A stretch of 64,000 nt of DNA from CAVQCA01 sp963710815 (GCA_963710815.1 CAVQCA010000056.1:1-64000), one strand, 5' to 3'; counted from the first letter of the stretch, positions 47,284 through 57,711 are shown. The notes: a model not told the origin generated them from the letters alone. Translations and numbers: made by a program.

Positions 47284-47319
47284 GTAGAAAACGGGAGGGC
47301 TCCCCTGGAACCCTCCCGT
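47284..47319 (-). terminator. Terminator in the carA leader (attenuator candidate)
   Basis: Minus-strand ACGGGAGGG and CCCTCCCGT form a perfect 9-bp stem with an 11-base loop, followed by TTTTCT, all between the carA promoter and its TTG start. It is 260 bases after the dapB stop and downstream of the predicted carA transcription start, so attenuation of carAB fits better than termination of dapB (inference). Confidence 0.7.
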
Positions 47320-47359
47320 CTCTTGAATCTGATGTGCACTGCTGGTTGGCGTGGCGCGA

Positions 47360-47389
47360 ATTGTACTGGATTGTGACGGGGGCTGTCTA
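47360..47389 (-). promoter_or_regulatory. Putative sigma70 promoter of carAB-greA
   Basis: Minus-strand TAGACA (47384-47389), 18-bp spacer, TACAAT (47360-47365); each hexamer matches consensus at five of six positions. The leader would be about 90 bases and contain the terminator at 47284-47319. Confidence 0.6.
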
Positions 47390-47460
47390 TGCGCCTCGCC
47401 CCGTGCCGGGGTGCGCCGGCGCGGTACGCACCGTGTTATTTCACGACACGGTGTGGACCG

Positions 47461-47572
47461 GGAACCGGATCGGCGGAACCGGATCGGCGGAACCGCTTTG
47501 CGTTCCGCCCTACGCGCTGCCGTATCGGCGCCGAGTAGAACAACGTAGGGCGGAACGCAGAGCGGTTCCGCC
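47461..47572. repeat. Family D palindrome with tandem 14-mers
   Basis: Arms GGCGGAACCGCTTTGCGTTC plus CGCCCTACG (from 47486) and CGTAGGGCGGAACGCAGAG plus CGGTTCCGCC (to 47572) are 29 bp with a single mismatch and a 29-base loop. Just before it GGAACCGGATCGGC occurs twice in tandem (47461-47488), the second copy running into the left arm. It ends 7 bases from the dapB stop. A 104-codon open frame runs across it, but is built from palindrome sequence and not believed. Confidence 0.9.
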
Positions 47573-47579
47573 AAACAGG

Positions 47580-48384
47580 CTAGCGCAGGCCGAGCACGTC
47601 CTGCATATCGAACAGGCCCTGTTCATGCGCCATCAGCCATCCGGCCGCGCGCACCGCACCGCGGGCGAAGGTCATGCGGCTCGAGGCCTTGTGGGTAATC
47701 TCGACCCGCTCTCCGTCGCCGGCGAACAGTACCGTGTGGTCGCCGACGATATCGCCGGCGCGGATGGTTTCGAAGCCGATGGTCCCGGGAACCCGCTCCC
47801 CGGTATGGCCCTCGCGCCCGTAGACGGCACAGGTCGCGAGATCGCGGCCCAGGGCGGCGGCCACCACCTCGCCCATACGCAGCGCCGTGCCGGACGGGGC
47901 ATCCACCTTGTGGCGATGATGGGCCTCGATCACCTCGACATCGACGTCATCACCCAGCACCCGGGCGGCCAGCTCGAGCAGTTTCAGGCACAGGTTGACA
48001 CCGACGCTCATGTTGGGAGCGAACACGATCCCGATATCCCGCGCGGCCGCAGTGATGTCGGCACGCTGCGACTCGCTGAAGCCGGTGGTGCCGATCACCA
48101 AACGGCGTCCGGCTTCCCGGCAGAGCTCCAGATTGGCCAGCGTGGCCTCGGGTCGCGTGAAGTCGATGAGGACATCGAAATCATTTACGGCGGCGGCCAG
48201 ATCCGAGGCCACGCGCACGCCAAGCCTGCCGATGACCGGCCAGTTCGCCGGCATCGCCGCCGATCAGGCTGCTGTCCGGGCGTTCCAGCGCCACGGTAAG
48301 CACAAGCCCCTCGGTCTGACGGCAGGCATCAATCAGAGTCCGCCCCATGCGGCCAGCGGCCCCGGTAATTGCAATGCGTGTCAT
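47580..48384 (-). pseudogene. dapB: 4-hydroxy-tetrahydrodipicolinate reductase, frameshifted as sequenced
   Basis: Lysine/diaminopimelate pathway enzyme. The N-terminal NAD(P)-binding motif ITGAAGRMGRTL reads from the ATG at 48384; the catalytic EAHHRHKVDAPSGTALRMGE and C-terminal helices read one base later and end at 47580. The join is at about 48234-48237 (minus strand GCCGGTCATCGG, expected GELAG-IGRLGVRVASDL). Removing one base gives 267 residues, the family length. The longest uninterrupted piece starts at 48254 and lacks the cofactor motif. DapB is essential for peptidoglycan, so a one-base sequence error is the simplest reading. Confidence 0.9.
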
Positions 48385-48430
48385 GGTCGTCTGCGTGTTT
48401 CCAGGTAAAGGGTATCAGGAACGAAGTAAT

Positions 48431-48510
48431 TAACCGCAAAGACGCAAAGAACGCAAAGAAATTACTTTTTTTTTATTAGTTTCTTTGCGTTCTTTGCGTC
48501 TTTGCGGTGA
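48431..48510. repeat. Family A palindrome (A8)
   Basis: Left arm TAACCGCAAAGACGCAAAG plus AACGCAAAG, T-rich loop, right arm CTTTGCGTTCTTTGCG plus TCTTTGCGGTGA. Compact copy of 80 bp between dnaJ and dapB. The right flank AAACGGTGTTTATGGATG is the extended arm seen in complement before the copy at 58197. Confidence 0.92.
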
Positions 48511-48536
48511 AAACGGTGTTTATGGATGAACACGAG

Positions 48537-49680
48537 CTACGTCTTCATGGCATCGAAGAACTTCTTCACGCCGTCCAGCCAGGAATGCGTCTGCGGGCTG
48601 TGCCGGCTGCCGCCCTCGTCCATTTCATTGGCGAATTCCTGCAGTATCTCCTTCTGCCTGCGGTTCAGATTCACCGGCGTCTCGACAGTGACCTTGCAGA
48701 TCAGATCACCGACCGGGCCGCCGCGCACCGGCTTCACGCCCTTGCCGCGGATCCGGAACATCCTGCCCGACTGCGTCTCCGGCGGAATCTTGAGATTCAC
48801 ACGTCCGGCAAGCGTGGGCACTTCCAGTTCACCGCCGAGCGCGGCGGCAACAAAACCGATTGGCACCTCGCAATAGAGGTGATTTTCTTCACGCACGAAG
48901 ATCGGATGCTGCCTGACCTGAATCTGGACATAAAGGTCACCGGGCGGCCCCCCGTTGGCACCGGCCTCTCCTTCACTGGCCAGGCGGATACGGTCCCCGG
49001 TATCGACACCGGCCGGCACCTTCACCGACAGGGTCTTGTGTTCTTCCACGCGGCCCTGGCCATGACACTTGCCGCACGGGATCGGAAATGGTGGTGCCCT
49101 TACCGTGACAGCGCGGGCAGGTCTGCTGCAACGAGAAGAACCCCTGCTGCATGCGCACCTGCCCATGACCGCCGCAGGTTCCGCAGGTCGTCGGACTGCT
49201 GCCCTTGCGCGCCCCGCTGCCGCCGCACTCTTCGCAGATCACCAGGGTCGGGACGCGGATCTTCACGGTGGTGCCGGCCACGGCATCCTCGAGCGAGAGT
49301 TCGAGGTTGTAGCGCAGGTCGGAACCGCGGTAAACGCGCTGCCCGCCGCCGGCAGCGCGGCCTCCACCGAAGATGTCGCCGAACACGTCGCCAAAGATGT
49401 CGCTGAAACTCGCTCCGGACCCCGCCGCCCCGTAACCGCCGCCGCCCATGGAGGGGTCCACGCCGGCATGGCCGAACTGATCGTAGGCGGCGCGTTTGCG
49501 GGAATCGCTCAGCACCTCATAGGCTTCCTTGCACTCCTTGAACTTGTCCTCTGACTCCTTGTCGTCGGGATTGCGGTCCGGATGATATTTCTGCGCGGCG
49601 CGCCGGTAGGCCTTCTTCAGGTCGCCCTCACTGGCGTTTTTGGAAACACCCAGGGCCTCGTAGTAATCGCGTTTAGACAT
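48537..49680 (-). pseudogene. dnaJ: Chaperone DnaJ, frameshifted as sequenced
   Basis: Hsp40 co-chaperone of DnaK. J domain (1-70) with HPD in AAQKYHPDRNP, Gly/Phe-rich region (about 75-110), and zinc-binding CxxCxGxG repeats CEECGGSG, CGTCGGHG, CPRCHGKG read from ATG 49680. At about 49078-49080 (GGG on the plus strand) the frame breaks: TISDP should continue CGKCHGQGRVEEHKTL, one base later. Removing one G/C restores a 380-residue protein ending at 48537, with the fourth zinc repeat and both beta-barrel substrate domains. The uninterrupted pieces are 235 and 209 codons. Located directly after dnaK. A sequencing insertion is likely. Confidence 0.92.
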
Positions 49681-49750
49681 GGTTCGGCAGTCTGTCTGAT
49701 CTCAGCCCGTAATGAAGCTTACTTTAATGCCCATCCATTAAGTACCGTTT

Positions 49751-49881
49751 TCACCGCAGAGACGCACGACTGCATGGATGCAGGAGGTAGTGCAATGCAG
49801 GGAGCAATTGCCGAAAGATCGCAGAGAAATTCTTTAACGAAAACAATAAAACACTTTGCGTTCTTTGCGCCTTTGCGGTGA
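49751..49881. repeat. Family A palindrome with an insert (A9)
   Basis: Left arm TTCACCGCAGAGACGCA is interrupted by about 45 bases (CGACTGCATGGATGCAGGAG and following) before GATCGCAGAG resumes; right arm CTTTGCGTTCTTTGCG plus CCTTTGCGGTGA. The inserted bases contain their own small palindrome TGCATGGATGCA. Together with the B4 element and the hairpin at 50092 it fills the gene-free stretch 49681-50148 between dnaK and dnaJ. Confidence 0.82.
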
Positions 49882-49937
49882 GCTTATTCATTTATGGTTG
49901 AACACTACTAATGGGATATCGCCTGTAAAAACGAACA

Positions 49938-50008
49938 AATGGCCACGGAAGCACACGGACTCTATGCTCATAATTCCAGTTTCTTCAGTGTGTTTCCGTG
50001 GCTATTTA
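49938..50008. repeat. Family B palindrome (B4)
   Basis: Left arm AATGGCCACGGAAGCACACG and right arm CAGTGTGTTTCCGTGGCTATT with a short loop. Its right flank (GCATCATTCGATTCAGTCCGG) resembles a decayed outer GAATGGC arm. Confidence 0.8.
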
Positions 50009-50091
50009 CCAGGATCAGTGCTCAAGTGAGCATCATTCGATTCAGTCCGGATATTAGCCAGCGAGCGTTTCGCTGCGGTTGACACATACGG

Positions 50092-50119
50092 ACCGCCACC
50101 GGCACAAGCCGGTGGCGGT
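50092..50119 (-). other. Perfect 12-bp hairpin after dnaK
   Basis: ACCGCCACCGGC and its exact complement GCCGGTGGCGGT flank a 4-base loop, 30 bases beyond the dnaK stop. It has the stem of a terminator but no T tract on either strand, so it could be a 3' mRNA stabiliser, a processing site between dnaK and dnaJ, or a Rho-assisted stop. Unrelated to families A-D. Confidence 0.65.
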
Positions 50120-50148
50120 TCCGAAAGCTGCGAACGAAGCTGGCGCCG

Positions 50149-52101
<1,953 letters not shown>

Positions 52102-52192
52102 CGTCTCTAATCTCCATATAACTTCATGAATTAATGAATAATGTATTCAAACCCTCACCCACCCTCATAGATGGGGACGAAAGGCAGTCAAT

Positions 52193-52789
52193 TCAAGCCT
52201 CAGGATTGTCATCATGGGGTTCGGTCGTCGCGGGCGCCCGGGACACGATCACCATCGCGGGGCGCAGAAGCCGGTCGTTCAGGAGATAACCCTTCTGGAC
52301 CACAGTCACCACGGTATTCGGCTCGACATCATCGCATGTCTGCAGCGACATGGCCTGGTGAAAATCAGGATTGAAGCGCTCGTGCAGGGGGTCGACCTCG
52401 CTAATACCGAACTTGCCCAGCACCGTGGTCAGAAGTTGCAGGGTCAGTTCCACGCCCTCGTGTAATTTGATCGGATCGACATTCCCGGCCGAGCCGGCGG
52501 CAAGCCCCATCTCCAGGCTGTCGCGCACCGGCAGCAGCTCCTGCGCAAAACGTTCCAGCGCATACTTATGGGCATTGGCCAGATCGCGATCGGAACGCTT
52601 GCGCAGGTTTTCCATGTCGGCCTGCAGGCGCAGGCACTGGTTCCAGTTTTCGTCGGCCTTGCTGCGGGCATCCTCCAGCAGATTGGCCAGCTCCGCTTCC
52701 CCCTGCAGGGTGGCGTCCCCGTTTTCGTTTTGCTCCTCCCCGGGTTGTTCAAACGAAGCTTCTGAGAGGATATTTTCCTTATCTGACAT
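52193..52789 (-). CDS. grpE: Nucleotide exchange factor GrpE
   Basis: 198-residue GrpE that releases ADP from DnaK. The acidic N terminus (about 1-35) is disordered; a long helix (about 35-100, RSKADENWNQCLRLQADMENLRKRSDRDL) precedes the beta-domain with FNPDFHQAMSLQ and NTVVTVVQKGYLLNDRLLRPAMV. ATG 52789 has GGAG at good spacing. Confidence 0.97.
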   Translation of the reverse strand: MSDKENILSEASFEQPGEEQNENGDATLQGEAELANLLEDARSKADENWNQCLRLQADMENLRKRSDRDLANAHKYALERFAQELLPVRDSLEMGLAAGSAGNVDPIKLHEGVELTLQLLTTVLGKFGISEVDPLHERFNPDFHQAMSLQTCDDVEPNTVVTVVQKGYLLNDRLLRPAMVIVSRAPATTEPHDDNPEA

Positions 52790-52877
52790 AGTATTACTCC
52801 ATATTCATTATAACTTGCCTCATGCAATGGCCGGCAGGTATGCCGTCCCGAATGCAATGCTGGTACTGAGGTATGGG

Positions 52878-53921
52878 TTAATCTTTCTGTTTCAAGGCCG
52901 CCCCGAGCAATCTGGCGGTCGCATCCACGATGGGGATGATCCGGTCATAGGCCATGCGGGTCGGACCGATGACGCCCAATACACCCACGATCCGGCCATC
53001 GACCTGATAGGGAGCGGTCACCATGCTGCATTCGTCCAGCATCTGGTGGCCGGATTCCTCACCGATGAAGATCTGTATCCCCTCGCCATGAACGCACTGA
53101 TCGAGGAGATGGAGAATTTCCCGTTTCTTGTTGAAGGCATCGAACAGGTTACGCAGTTTATCGATATCGCATAACTCTTCGAATTCCATCAGATTGGTCT
53201 GTCCGGCAATGATGAAATCCTCGTTCTGGTTCCGCTCCAGAACCTGATCCGCCATCTGCATCGCCGCCATCATCATACTGTTCATGCTAAACCGCGCTTC
53301 CTGCATCTCGCGCAACAGGGTATCGCGCACCGCCGCCAGATCCTTGCCGGTGAACAGCTCGTTCAGATAGTTCGACGCCTGCTGCAATTCCGAGGCGCCG
53401 CACTGACGCTCGGTCGTGATGATACGGTTCTGCACCTCCCCCTTGCTGGTCACGAGGATCGCCAGCACCCGCTTTTCTGACAGTGGCAGGAATTCAACCC
53501 GACGGAAAATCGCCTGTTCGTGTTTCGGCAGCGTGACCACACCGGCCAGGTGAGTAATGCCGGAAAGCAGGTTGGATACGACCTCGATCAATTCCTTCGG
53601 CGCCATGCTCACATCCAGTTCGGCGCGCAGTTCCGCAACCGACAGGGTATCGAGGGGCTCAATCTTGAGCAGGGTATCCACGAAAAAGCGGTACCCCTGC
53701 ACCGTGGGCACCCGCCCGGACGAGGTATGCGGCGAGCGGATATAGCCGAGTTCTTCCAGGTCGGACATGACGTTGCGGATAGTGGCCGGACTGAGATTGA
53801 GTCCCAGTTCCCGCGCCAGGGTCCTGGACCCTACGGGCTGGCCATCGCGGATATAGCGGTCGATCAGCGCCCTCAGCATATGCTGGGCGCGCTCCGAGAT
53901 CTCATGCGTCGTTTCTATCAT
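52878..53921 (-). CDS. hrcA: Heat-inducible transcription repressor HrcA
   Basis: 347-residue repressor that binds CIRCE and is refolded by GroEL. N-terminal winged helix (about 1-85: SERAQHMLRALIDRYIRDGQPVGSRTLARE and LSPATIRNVMSDLEELGYI), GAF-like centre, C-terminal PTRMAYDRIIPIVDATARLLG. The ATG at 53921 gives the standard N terminus; the 49-codon upstream extension is spurious because it crosses the promoter. A perfect CIRCE lies 46 bases upstream, indicating autorepression. First gene of the hrcA-grpE-dnaK-dnaJ group. Confidence 0.97.
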   Translation of the reverse strand: MIETTHEISERAQHMLRALIDRYIRDGQPVGSRTLARELGLNLSPATIRNVMSDLEELGYIRSPHTSSGRVPTVQGYRFFVDTLLKIEPLDTLSVAELRAELDVSMAPKELIEVVSNLLSGITHLAGVVTLPKHEQAIFRRVEFLPLSEKRVLAILVTSKGEVQNRIITTERQCGASELQQASNYLNELFTGKDLAAVRDTLLREMQEARFSMNSMMMAAMQMADQVLERNQNEDFIIAGQTNLMEFEELCDIDKLRNLFDAFNKKREILHLLDQCVHGEGIQIFIGEESGHQMLDECSMVTAPYQVDGRIVGVLGVIGPTRMAYDRIIPIVDATARLLGAALKQKD

Positions 53922-53966
53922 GGTCGTAACCGGGGATGCCGTAAAGCTTCGGCGGGATGCGAACTT

Positions 53967-53995
53967 GCTGGCACTCTCAACTATAGAGTGCCAGC
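53967..53995 (-). promoter_or_regulatory. CIRCE operator
   Basis: GCTGGCACTC, nine-base spacer, GAGTGCCAGC: a perfect 10-bp inverted repeat matching the CIRCE consensus (TTAGCACTC-N9-GAGTGCTAA). HrcA bound here would cover the -10 element described at 53980-54008. Confidence 0.95.
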
Positions 53996-54008
53996 AGGAA
54001 GTGCGCAA
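53980..54008 (-). promoter_or_regulatory. Putative hrcA promoter, -10 inside CIRCE
   Basis: Minus-strand TTGCGC (54003-54008), 17-bp spacer, TATAGT (53980-53985). The -10 hexamer falls in the CIRCE spacer, so repressor and polymerase would compete directly. The 209-bp gap to the divergent nadK contains no other signal I recognise. Confidence 0.7.
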
Positions 54009-54130
54009 CCGACGATACCATCGACAGGCGGGAAAACGCGGCCAACCAACCTCCGGGGGCAAGCGCACGGCAGTTGGCGTACCTGTGCAGTCATGTTAGC
54101 TTTCCCGCCAGTCTATCCGGAAAGGCGTCC

Positions 54131-55006
54131 ATGAGATCTCCCTTTGAGCGCGTCGGTCTTATCGGCAAGTCCGATAATCGCAGCGTGGCGTCCACCCTGC
54201 AGGCGCTGGTTGCACTGCTCGAACGTCACCGGCGGCGCATACTCCTGGACGAAAGTATTGCGGGCATGGTCACTGGTGACGCCTGGCCGGTGGTTTCCCG
54301 TGATGCCCTGGCCAGGGAGTGCGACCTCGCCATTGTGGTCGGCGGCGACGGCACCCTGCTGAATGCGGCGCGCAGCCTGGCCGAGCCGGGCGTCGCCGTA
54401 CTGGGGGTCAATCTCGGACGTCTCGGCTTCCTGGTGGATGTCTCGCCGGAAGAGATGGATACGCAACTCGACAGGATCCTCGGTGGTGAGTTCATCGAGG
54501 AGCCGCGCACGCTCCTGCACGCCGTGGCCAAAAGAAACGGGCAGCTGGTCGATGCCAGAAACGCCCTGAATGACGTCATAATTCACAAGAAAGATATCGC
54601 GCGCATGATCGAACTGGATACCTGGATCGATGGCCGCTTTCTCAACAGGAACCGCTCTGACGGCCTGATCGTCGCCACGCCGACGGGTTCGACCGCCTAC
54701 GCCCTGTCGGGGGGAGGGCCGGTCCTGCACCCGGGACTGGACGCCATCACCCTGGTGCCCATCTGCCCGCACACCCTCAGTAACCGCCCGATCGTCATCA
54801 ATCACAACTCGGCCATCGAGATCGTCATTCACGAGGGTACGCTGCAGGCCCAGATCTCCTGCGACGGACACATCAACCTGACTCTCGACCCCGGCGACCG
54901 GATCACGGTGCGCAAGGCCGACCATACCCTGCGGCTGATACACCCGCCCGGATATGATTACTTTGATGTGCTGCGCAGGAAACTGCGCTGGAGCGAGCAG
55001 CCCTGA
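54131..55006 (+). CDS. nadK: NAD kinase
   Basis: 291-residue enzyme phosphorylating NAD to NADP. GGDGTLLNAAR (about 74) is the ATP-binding glycine-rich motif, NRSDGLIVATPTGSTAYALSGGGP (about 175-195) the NAD site. ATG 54131 is preceded by GGAAAGG; an in-frame ATG at 54074 lies further up but has no such site. Divergent from hrcA, a common pairing, and followed by recN. Confidence 0.97.
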   Translation: MRSPFERVGLIGKSDNRSVASTLQALVALLERHRRRILLDESIAGMVTGDAWPVVSRDALARECDLAIVVGGDGTLLNAARSLAEPGVAVLGVNLGRLGFLVDVSPEEMDTQLDRILGGEFIEEPRTLLHAVAKRNGQLVDARNALNDVIIHKKDIARMIELDTWIDGRFLNRNRSDGLIVATPTGSTAYALSGGGPVLHPGLDAITLVPICPHTLSNRPIVINHNSAIEIVIHEGTLQAQISCDGHINLTLDPGDRITVRKADHTLRLIHPPGYDYFDVLRRKLRWSEQP

Positions 55007-55020
55007 AGTGTTGAGGGTCT

Positions 55021-55263
55021 TCACCGCAGAGACGCAAAGGACGCAGAGAAACCAATGGGAGCCTATCTCGGAATTTAACGGTGCTTAATTCAAGCCTGAC
55101 TAACCCCCTATGGCCACGGAACCACACGGAAAAGCACGGAATATTTGCTATTTTTTTCCGTGTCTTCCGTGTGCTTCCGTGGCTATTTTTAACGCCTGAT
55201 CTTTAATCAAATGCCGTTCAAATTCAATGCAAGAACTTTGCGTCCTTTGCGCCTTTGCGGTGA
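55021..55263. repeat. Family A palindrome with a complete family B palindrome nested in its loop (A10/B5)
   Basis: Outer arms TTCACCGCAGAGACGCAAAG plus GACGCAGAG and CTTTGCGTCCTTTGCG plus CCTTTGCGGTGA; GGAC/GTCC matched in both. The loop holds family B arms TGGCCACGGAACCACACGG and TTCCGTGTGCTTCCGTGGC (about 55111-55188). It lies between nadK and recN and ends only 20 bases before the recN ATG, so the recN leader begins in or after it. Confidence 0.9.
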
Positions 55264-55283
55264 AAAACCCCGGCTGAAATAAC

Positions 55284-57002
55284 ATGCTCACCGACATCCA
55301 CATCCGCAATTTCGCCATCGTCGATGAGGCGGATATCGAGTTCGACGCCGGCCTGACAGCGTTGACGGGGGAAACCGGCGCCGGCAAATCGATCCTGATC
55401 GACGCGCTCGGGCTGGTCCTCGGCGATCGCGCCGACGGCAATGTCATCCGCCACGGGTGCGCGCGCGCCGAGATCTCGGCCGGCTTCGCGATCCGGGAGT
55501 TGCCGGCCGTCGGTCGCTGGCTGGAGGAGAGGGAACTGCAGGCGGACGGTGAGTGCCAGCTGCGCCGGGTCATCAATCGCGATGGCCGCTCGCGCGGATT
55601 CATCAACAACCAGCCGGTTCCCCTGCAGTCGTTGCGTGAACTGGGCGAACAGCTGGTCGATATCCACGGCCAGCATGAACACCAGTCCCTGCTGCATGCA
55701 GCGCTTCAGCGCCGGCTGCTGGACGACTTTGCCGCGCAGGACTCTCCACTGCCCGATATCGCCGCCCTGTTCAGTGACTGGAAAACCCTCCACAAGGAAC
55801 TCGAGAACATAATCCGCGGCGAGCAGGACCGCGAGGCACGCCTGGATCTGCTGCGCTACCAGCTGGAGGAGCTGGAAGCCCTGCAGCTGGATGAGGATGA
55901 AGCTACCCGCCTGGCCAGGGAACACGGCCGGCTTGCCAATGCCGGGGAACTGTTGGGCGCCTGCCAACGCGGCATGCAGCGACTGTATGACGACGAAACC
56001 GGCTCCGCCTATCAGCAGATCAGCCAGACGCTCATGGAAATGGAGCACCTGGTCCGCATCGATGAGAACCTGTCGGAAAGCGCACAGCTCCTGCGCGAGA
56101 TTCTGGTCCTGGTGCAGGAGTGCACCGACGACCTGCGGCATCATGCCGAAGGGCTGGAGGTGGACCCCGAGCATTTACATGCGCTGGAGACACGCATCGG
56201 CCTCCTCCACGATCTTTCCCGCAAGCACCGCTGCACCCCGGAGCAACTGCCATCGATACGGGAGACGATACGCCGGGAACTCGAGTCGCTGGAAGACGCC
56301 GATCAGCGACGCGCCGGAATGCAGGCCAGGCTGAACGATCTGGAGGGCGCCTATCGGGAAGCGGCACGGCAACTGTCGGCTCGCCGCCGCGCAGCGGCAG
56401 CGGAACTCGGCCGCCGGGTCACCGGGGCGATGCAGACACTCGGCATGCCGGGCGGGGTTTTCGAGGTCGAGGTCCATCATGACAGTGACCGGCCCTTCGG
56501 TCCGAACGGCCTGGACGACGTCGCGCTGCTCGTCAGCGCGAACCCCGGTCAGCCCGTGGAAGCCTTATCCCGGGTGGCCTCGGGCGGCGAGCTGTCACGT
56601 ATCAGTCTTGCCATCCAGGTCATCTCACCGCGCAGCGCCAGCATCCCCACACTGATCTTCGACGAAGTGGACACGGGGATCGGTGGCGGCGTGGCCGAGA
56701 TCGTCGGGCAAAAGCTGCACACCCTGGGCCGTGACCATCAGGTATTCTGTGTCACCCATCTGCCCCAGGTCGCCGCCCTCGCGAATCACCAGTTGCAGGT
56801 CACCAAACTCACGGGGGAGGACTCCACCCGTACCCGTATCCGGCCGCTGAACCAGGAAGATCGCATCGACGAACTGGCGCGCATGCTGGGCGGCATCGAG
56901 ATCACCCGCCAGACGCGGGAACATGCCCGCGAGATGATGGAACGCGCACAGAGCAACAAATCACCCGGCAGGAAAAAGAAGACTCCGCGACGCGCCGGCT
57001 GA
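55284..57002 (+). CDS. recN: DNA repair protein RecN
   Basis: 572-residue SMC-like ATPase acting in double-strand break repair. Walker A GETGAGKS (about 31-38) at the N terminus, two coiled-coil arms (about 150-370), ABC signature VASGGELSRISLAIQ (about 430) and Walker B TLIFDEVDTGIGG (about 455). Length matches E. coli (553). ATG 55284; no good ribosome site. No LexA box was recognised upstream, unlike E. coli recN. Confidence 0.97.
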   Translation: MLTDIHIRNFAIVDEADIEFDAGLTALTGETGAGKSILIDALGLVLGDRADGNVIRHGCARAEISAGFAIRELPAVGRWLEERELQADGECQLRRVINRDGRSRGFINNQPVPLQSLRELGEQLVDIHGQHEHQSLLHAALQRRLLDDFAAQDSPLPDIAALFSDWKTLHKELENIIRGEQDREARLDLLRYQLEELEALQLDEDEATRLAREHGRLANAGELLGACQRGMQRLYDDETGSAYQQISQTLMEMEHLVRIDENLSESAQLLREILVLVQECTDDLRHHAEGLEVDPEHLHALETRIGLLHDLSRKHRCTPEQLPSIRETIRRELESLEDADQRRAGMQARLNDLEGAYREAARQLSARRRAAAAELGRRVTGAMQTLGMPGGVFEVEVHHDSDRPFGPNGLDDVALLVSANPGQPVEALSRVASGGELSRISLAIQVISPRSASIPTLIFDEVDTGIGGGVAEIVGQKLHTLGRDHQVFCVTHLPQVAALANHQLQVTKLTGEDSTRTRIRPLNQEDRIDELARMLGGIEITRQTREHAREMMERAQSNKSPGRKKKTPRRAG

Positions 57003-57087
57003 ATACCTGGTCAGAGGGCTTGCCCGAATCCGCCCCGCCCCGATAGTGACCTGGGTAAACCCTGATCCTGATTTATTACCACGGAAT

Positions 57088-57190
57088 CGAATGGCGCTTA
57101 CTTAAGCAGCCCCCGTCGATGCAGGGTGGATGAGGCACGCCGTATGTGCCGTAATCCACCGGCTGTGCCGGCAGGCACACAATAAAAAAC
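57088..57190. repeat. Truncated composite palindrome with family C core
   Basis: CGAATGGCGCTTACTTAAGC followed by GATGCAGGGTGGATGAGGCA and TGTGCCGGCAGGCACACAAT repeats the first half of the element at 2229 almost base for base, then stops at a short A run before fur. The right outer arm and second core arm are missing. Confidence 0.8.
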
Positions 57191-57206
57191 CGGTGAGAAA
57201 TGCGGG

Positions 57207-57626
57207 CTAATCTGATTTGTTGCGGCAGGCGGGGCAGATCCCGTACACGTAGAGACAGTGGTCGGTCATTTCGTAGCCGAGCTTCGCGGCGATCGCCTGC
57301 TGGCGCTCCTCGATGGTATCGTCGACGAACTCATCCACCCGGCCGCATTTCACACAGAGGATATGATCGTGATGGACTCCCTCGTTGAGTTCGAACACGG
57401 AATGGCCACCTTCGAAGTGGTGGCGTTTGACCAGGCCCGCCGTTTCGAACTGGGTCAGCACCCGGTAAACGGTAGCCAGTCCGATATCCTCCCCGGTATC
57501 CAGCAAGGCCTTGTAGACATCTTCCGCGCTGTGGTGCCGGCTGCTGCTTCGCTCGAGGATGTCCAGAATCTTCACCCGGGGCAGCGTCACCTTCAGCCCG
57601 GCTTTGCGTAACTCACTGGATTCCAA
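57207..57626 (-). CDS. fur: Ferric uptake regulator Fur
   Basis: 139-residue metal-dependent repressor. N-terminal winged helix (LRKAGLKVTLPRVKILDILE, LATVYRVLTQFETAGLVKRHHF) and C-terminal dimerisation domain with HHDHILCVKCGRVDEF; cysteine pairs CVKC and CPAC form the structural zinc site. The start is TTG at 57626 with AGAGG upstream, giving MESSELRKAGLKV. Divergent from bamE, a conserved pairing. Confidence 0.96.
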   Translation of the reverse strand: MESSELRKAGLKVTLPRVKILDILERSSSRHHSAEDVYKALLDTGEDIGLATVYRVLTQFETAGLVKRHHFEGGHSVFELNEGVHHDHILCVKCGRVDEFVDDTIEERQQAIAAKLGYEMTDHCLYVYGICPACRNKSD

Positions 57627-57711
57627 TGTTTCCTCTCCGGTGCTTATGCCATCGCAGGCAGAGATAAGGTATCATCCGACCGCCTATTCCGAGGGAACCG
57701 ACAGTCTGCAG

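Noticed and set aside
47264..47350. Arginine-rich leader peptide gene before carA
   Set aside because: No ribosome binding site and no in-frame stop before carA; kept only as a speculation in the carAB attenuator finding.
47260..47574. 104-codon minus-strand frame upstream of carA
   Set aside because: It is encoded by the family D palindrome and the carA promoter and leader, with no ribosome site; composition is that of the repeat.
52102..52192. CIRCE or sigma32 promoter before dnaK
   Set aside because: No GCACTC/GAGTGC pair and no CTTGAA...CCCCAT pattern was found.
55264..55284. LexA/SOS box before recN
   Set aside because: No CTGT-N8-ACAG pattern is present; the leader is repeat sequence.
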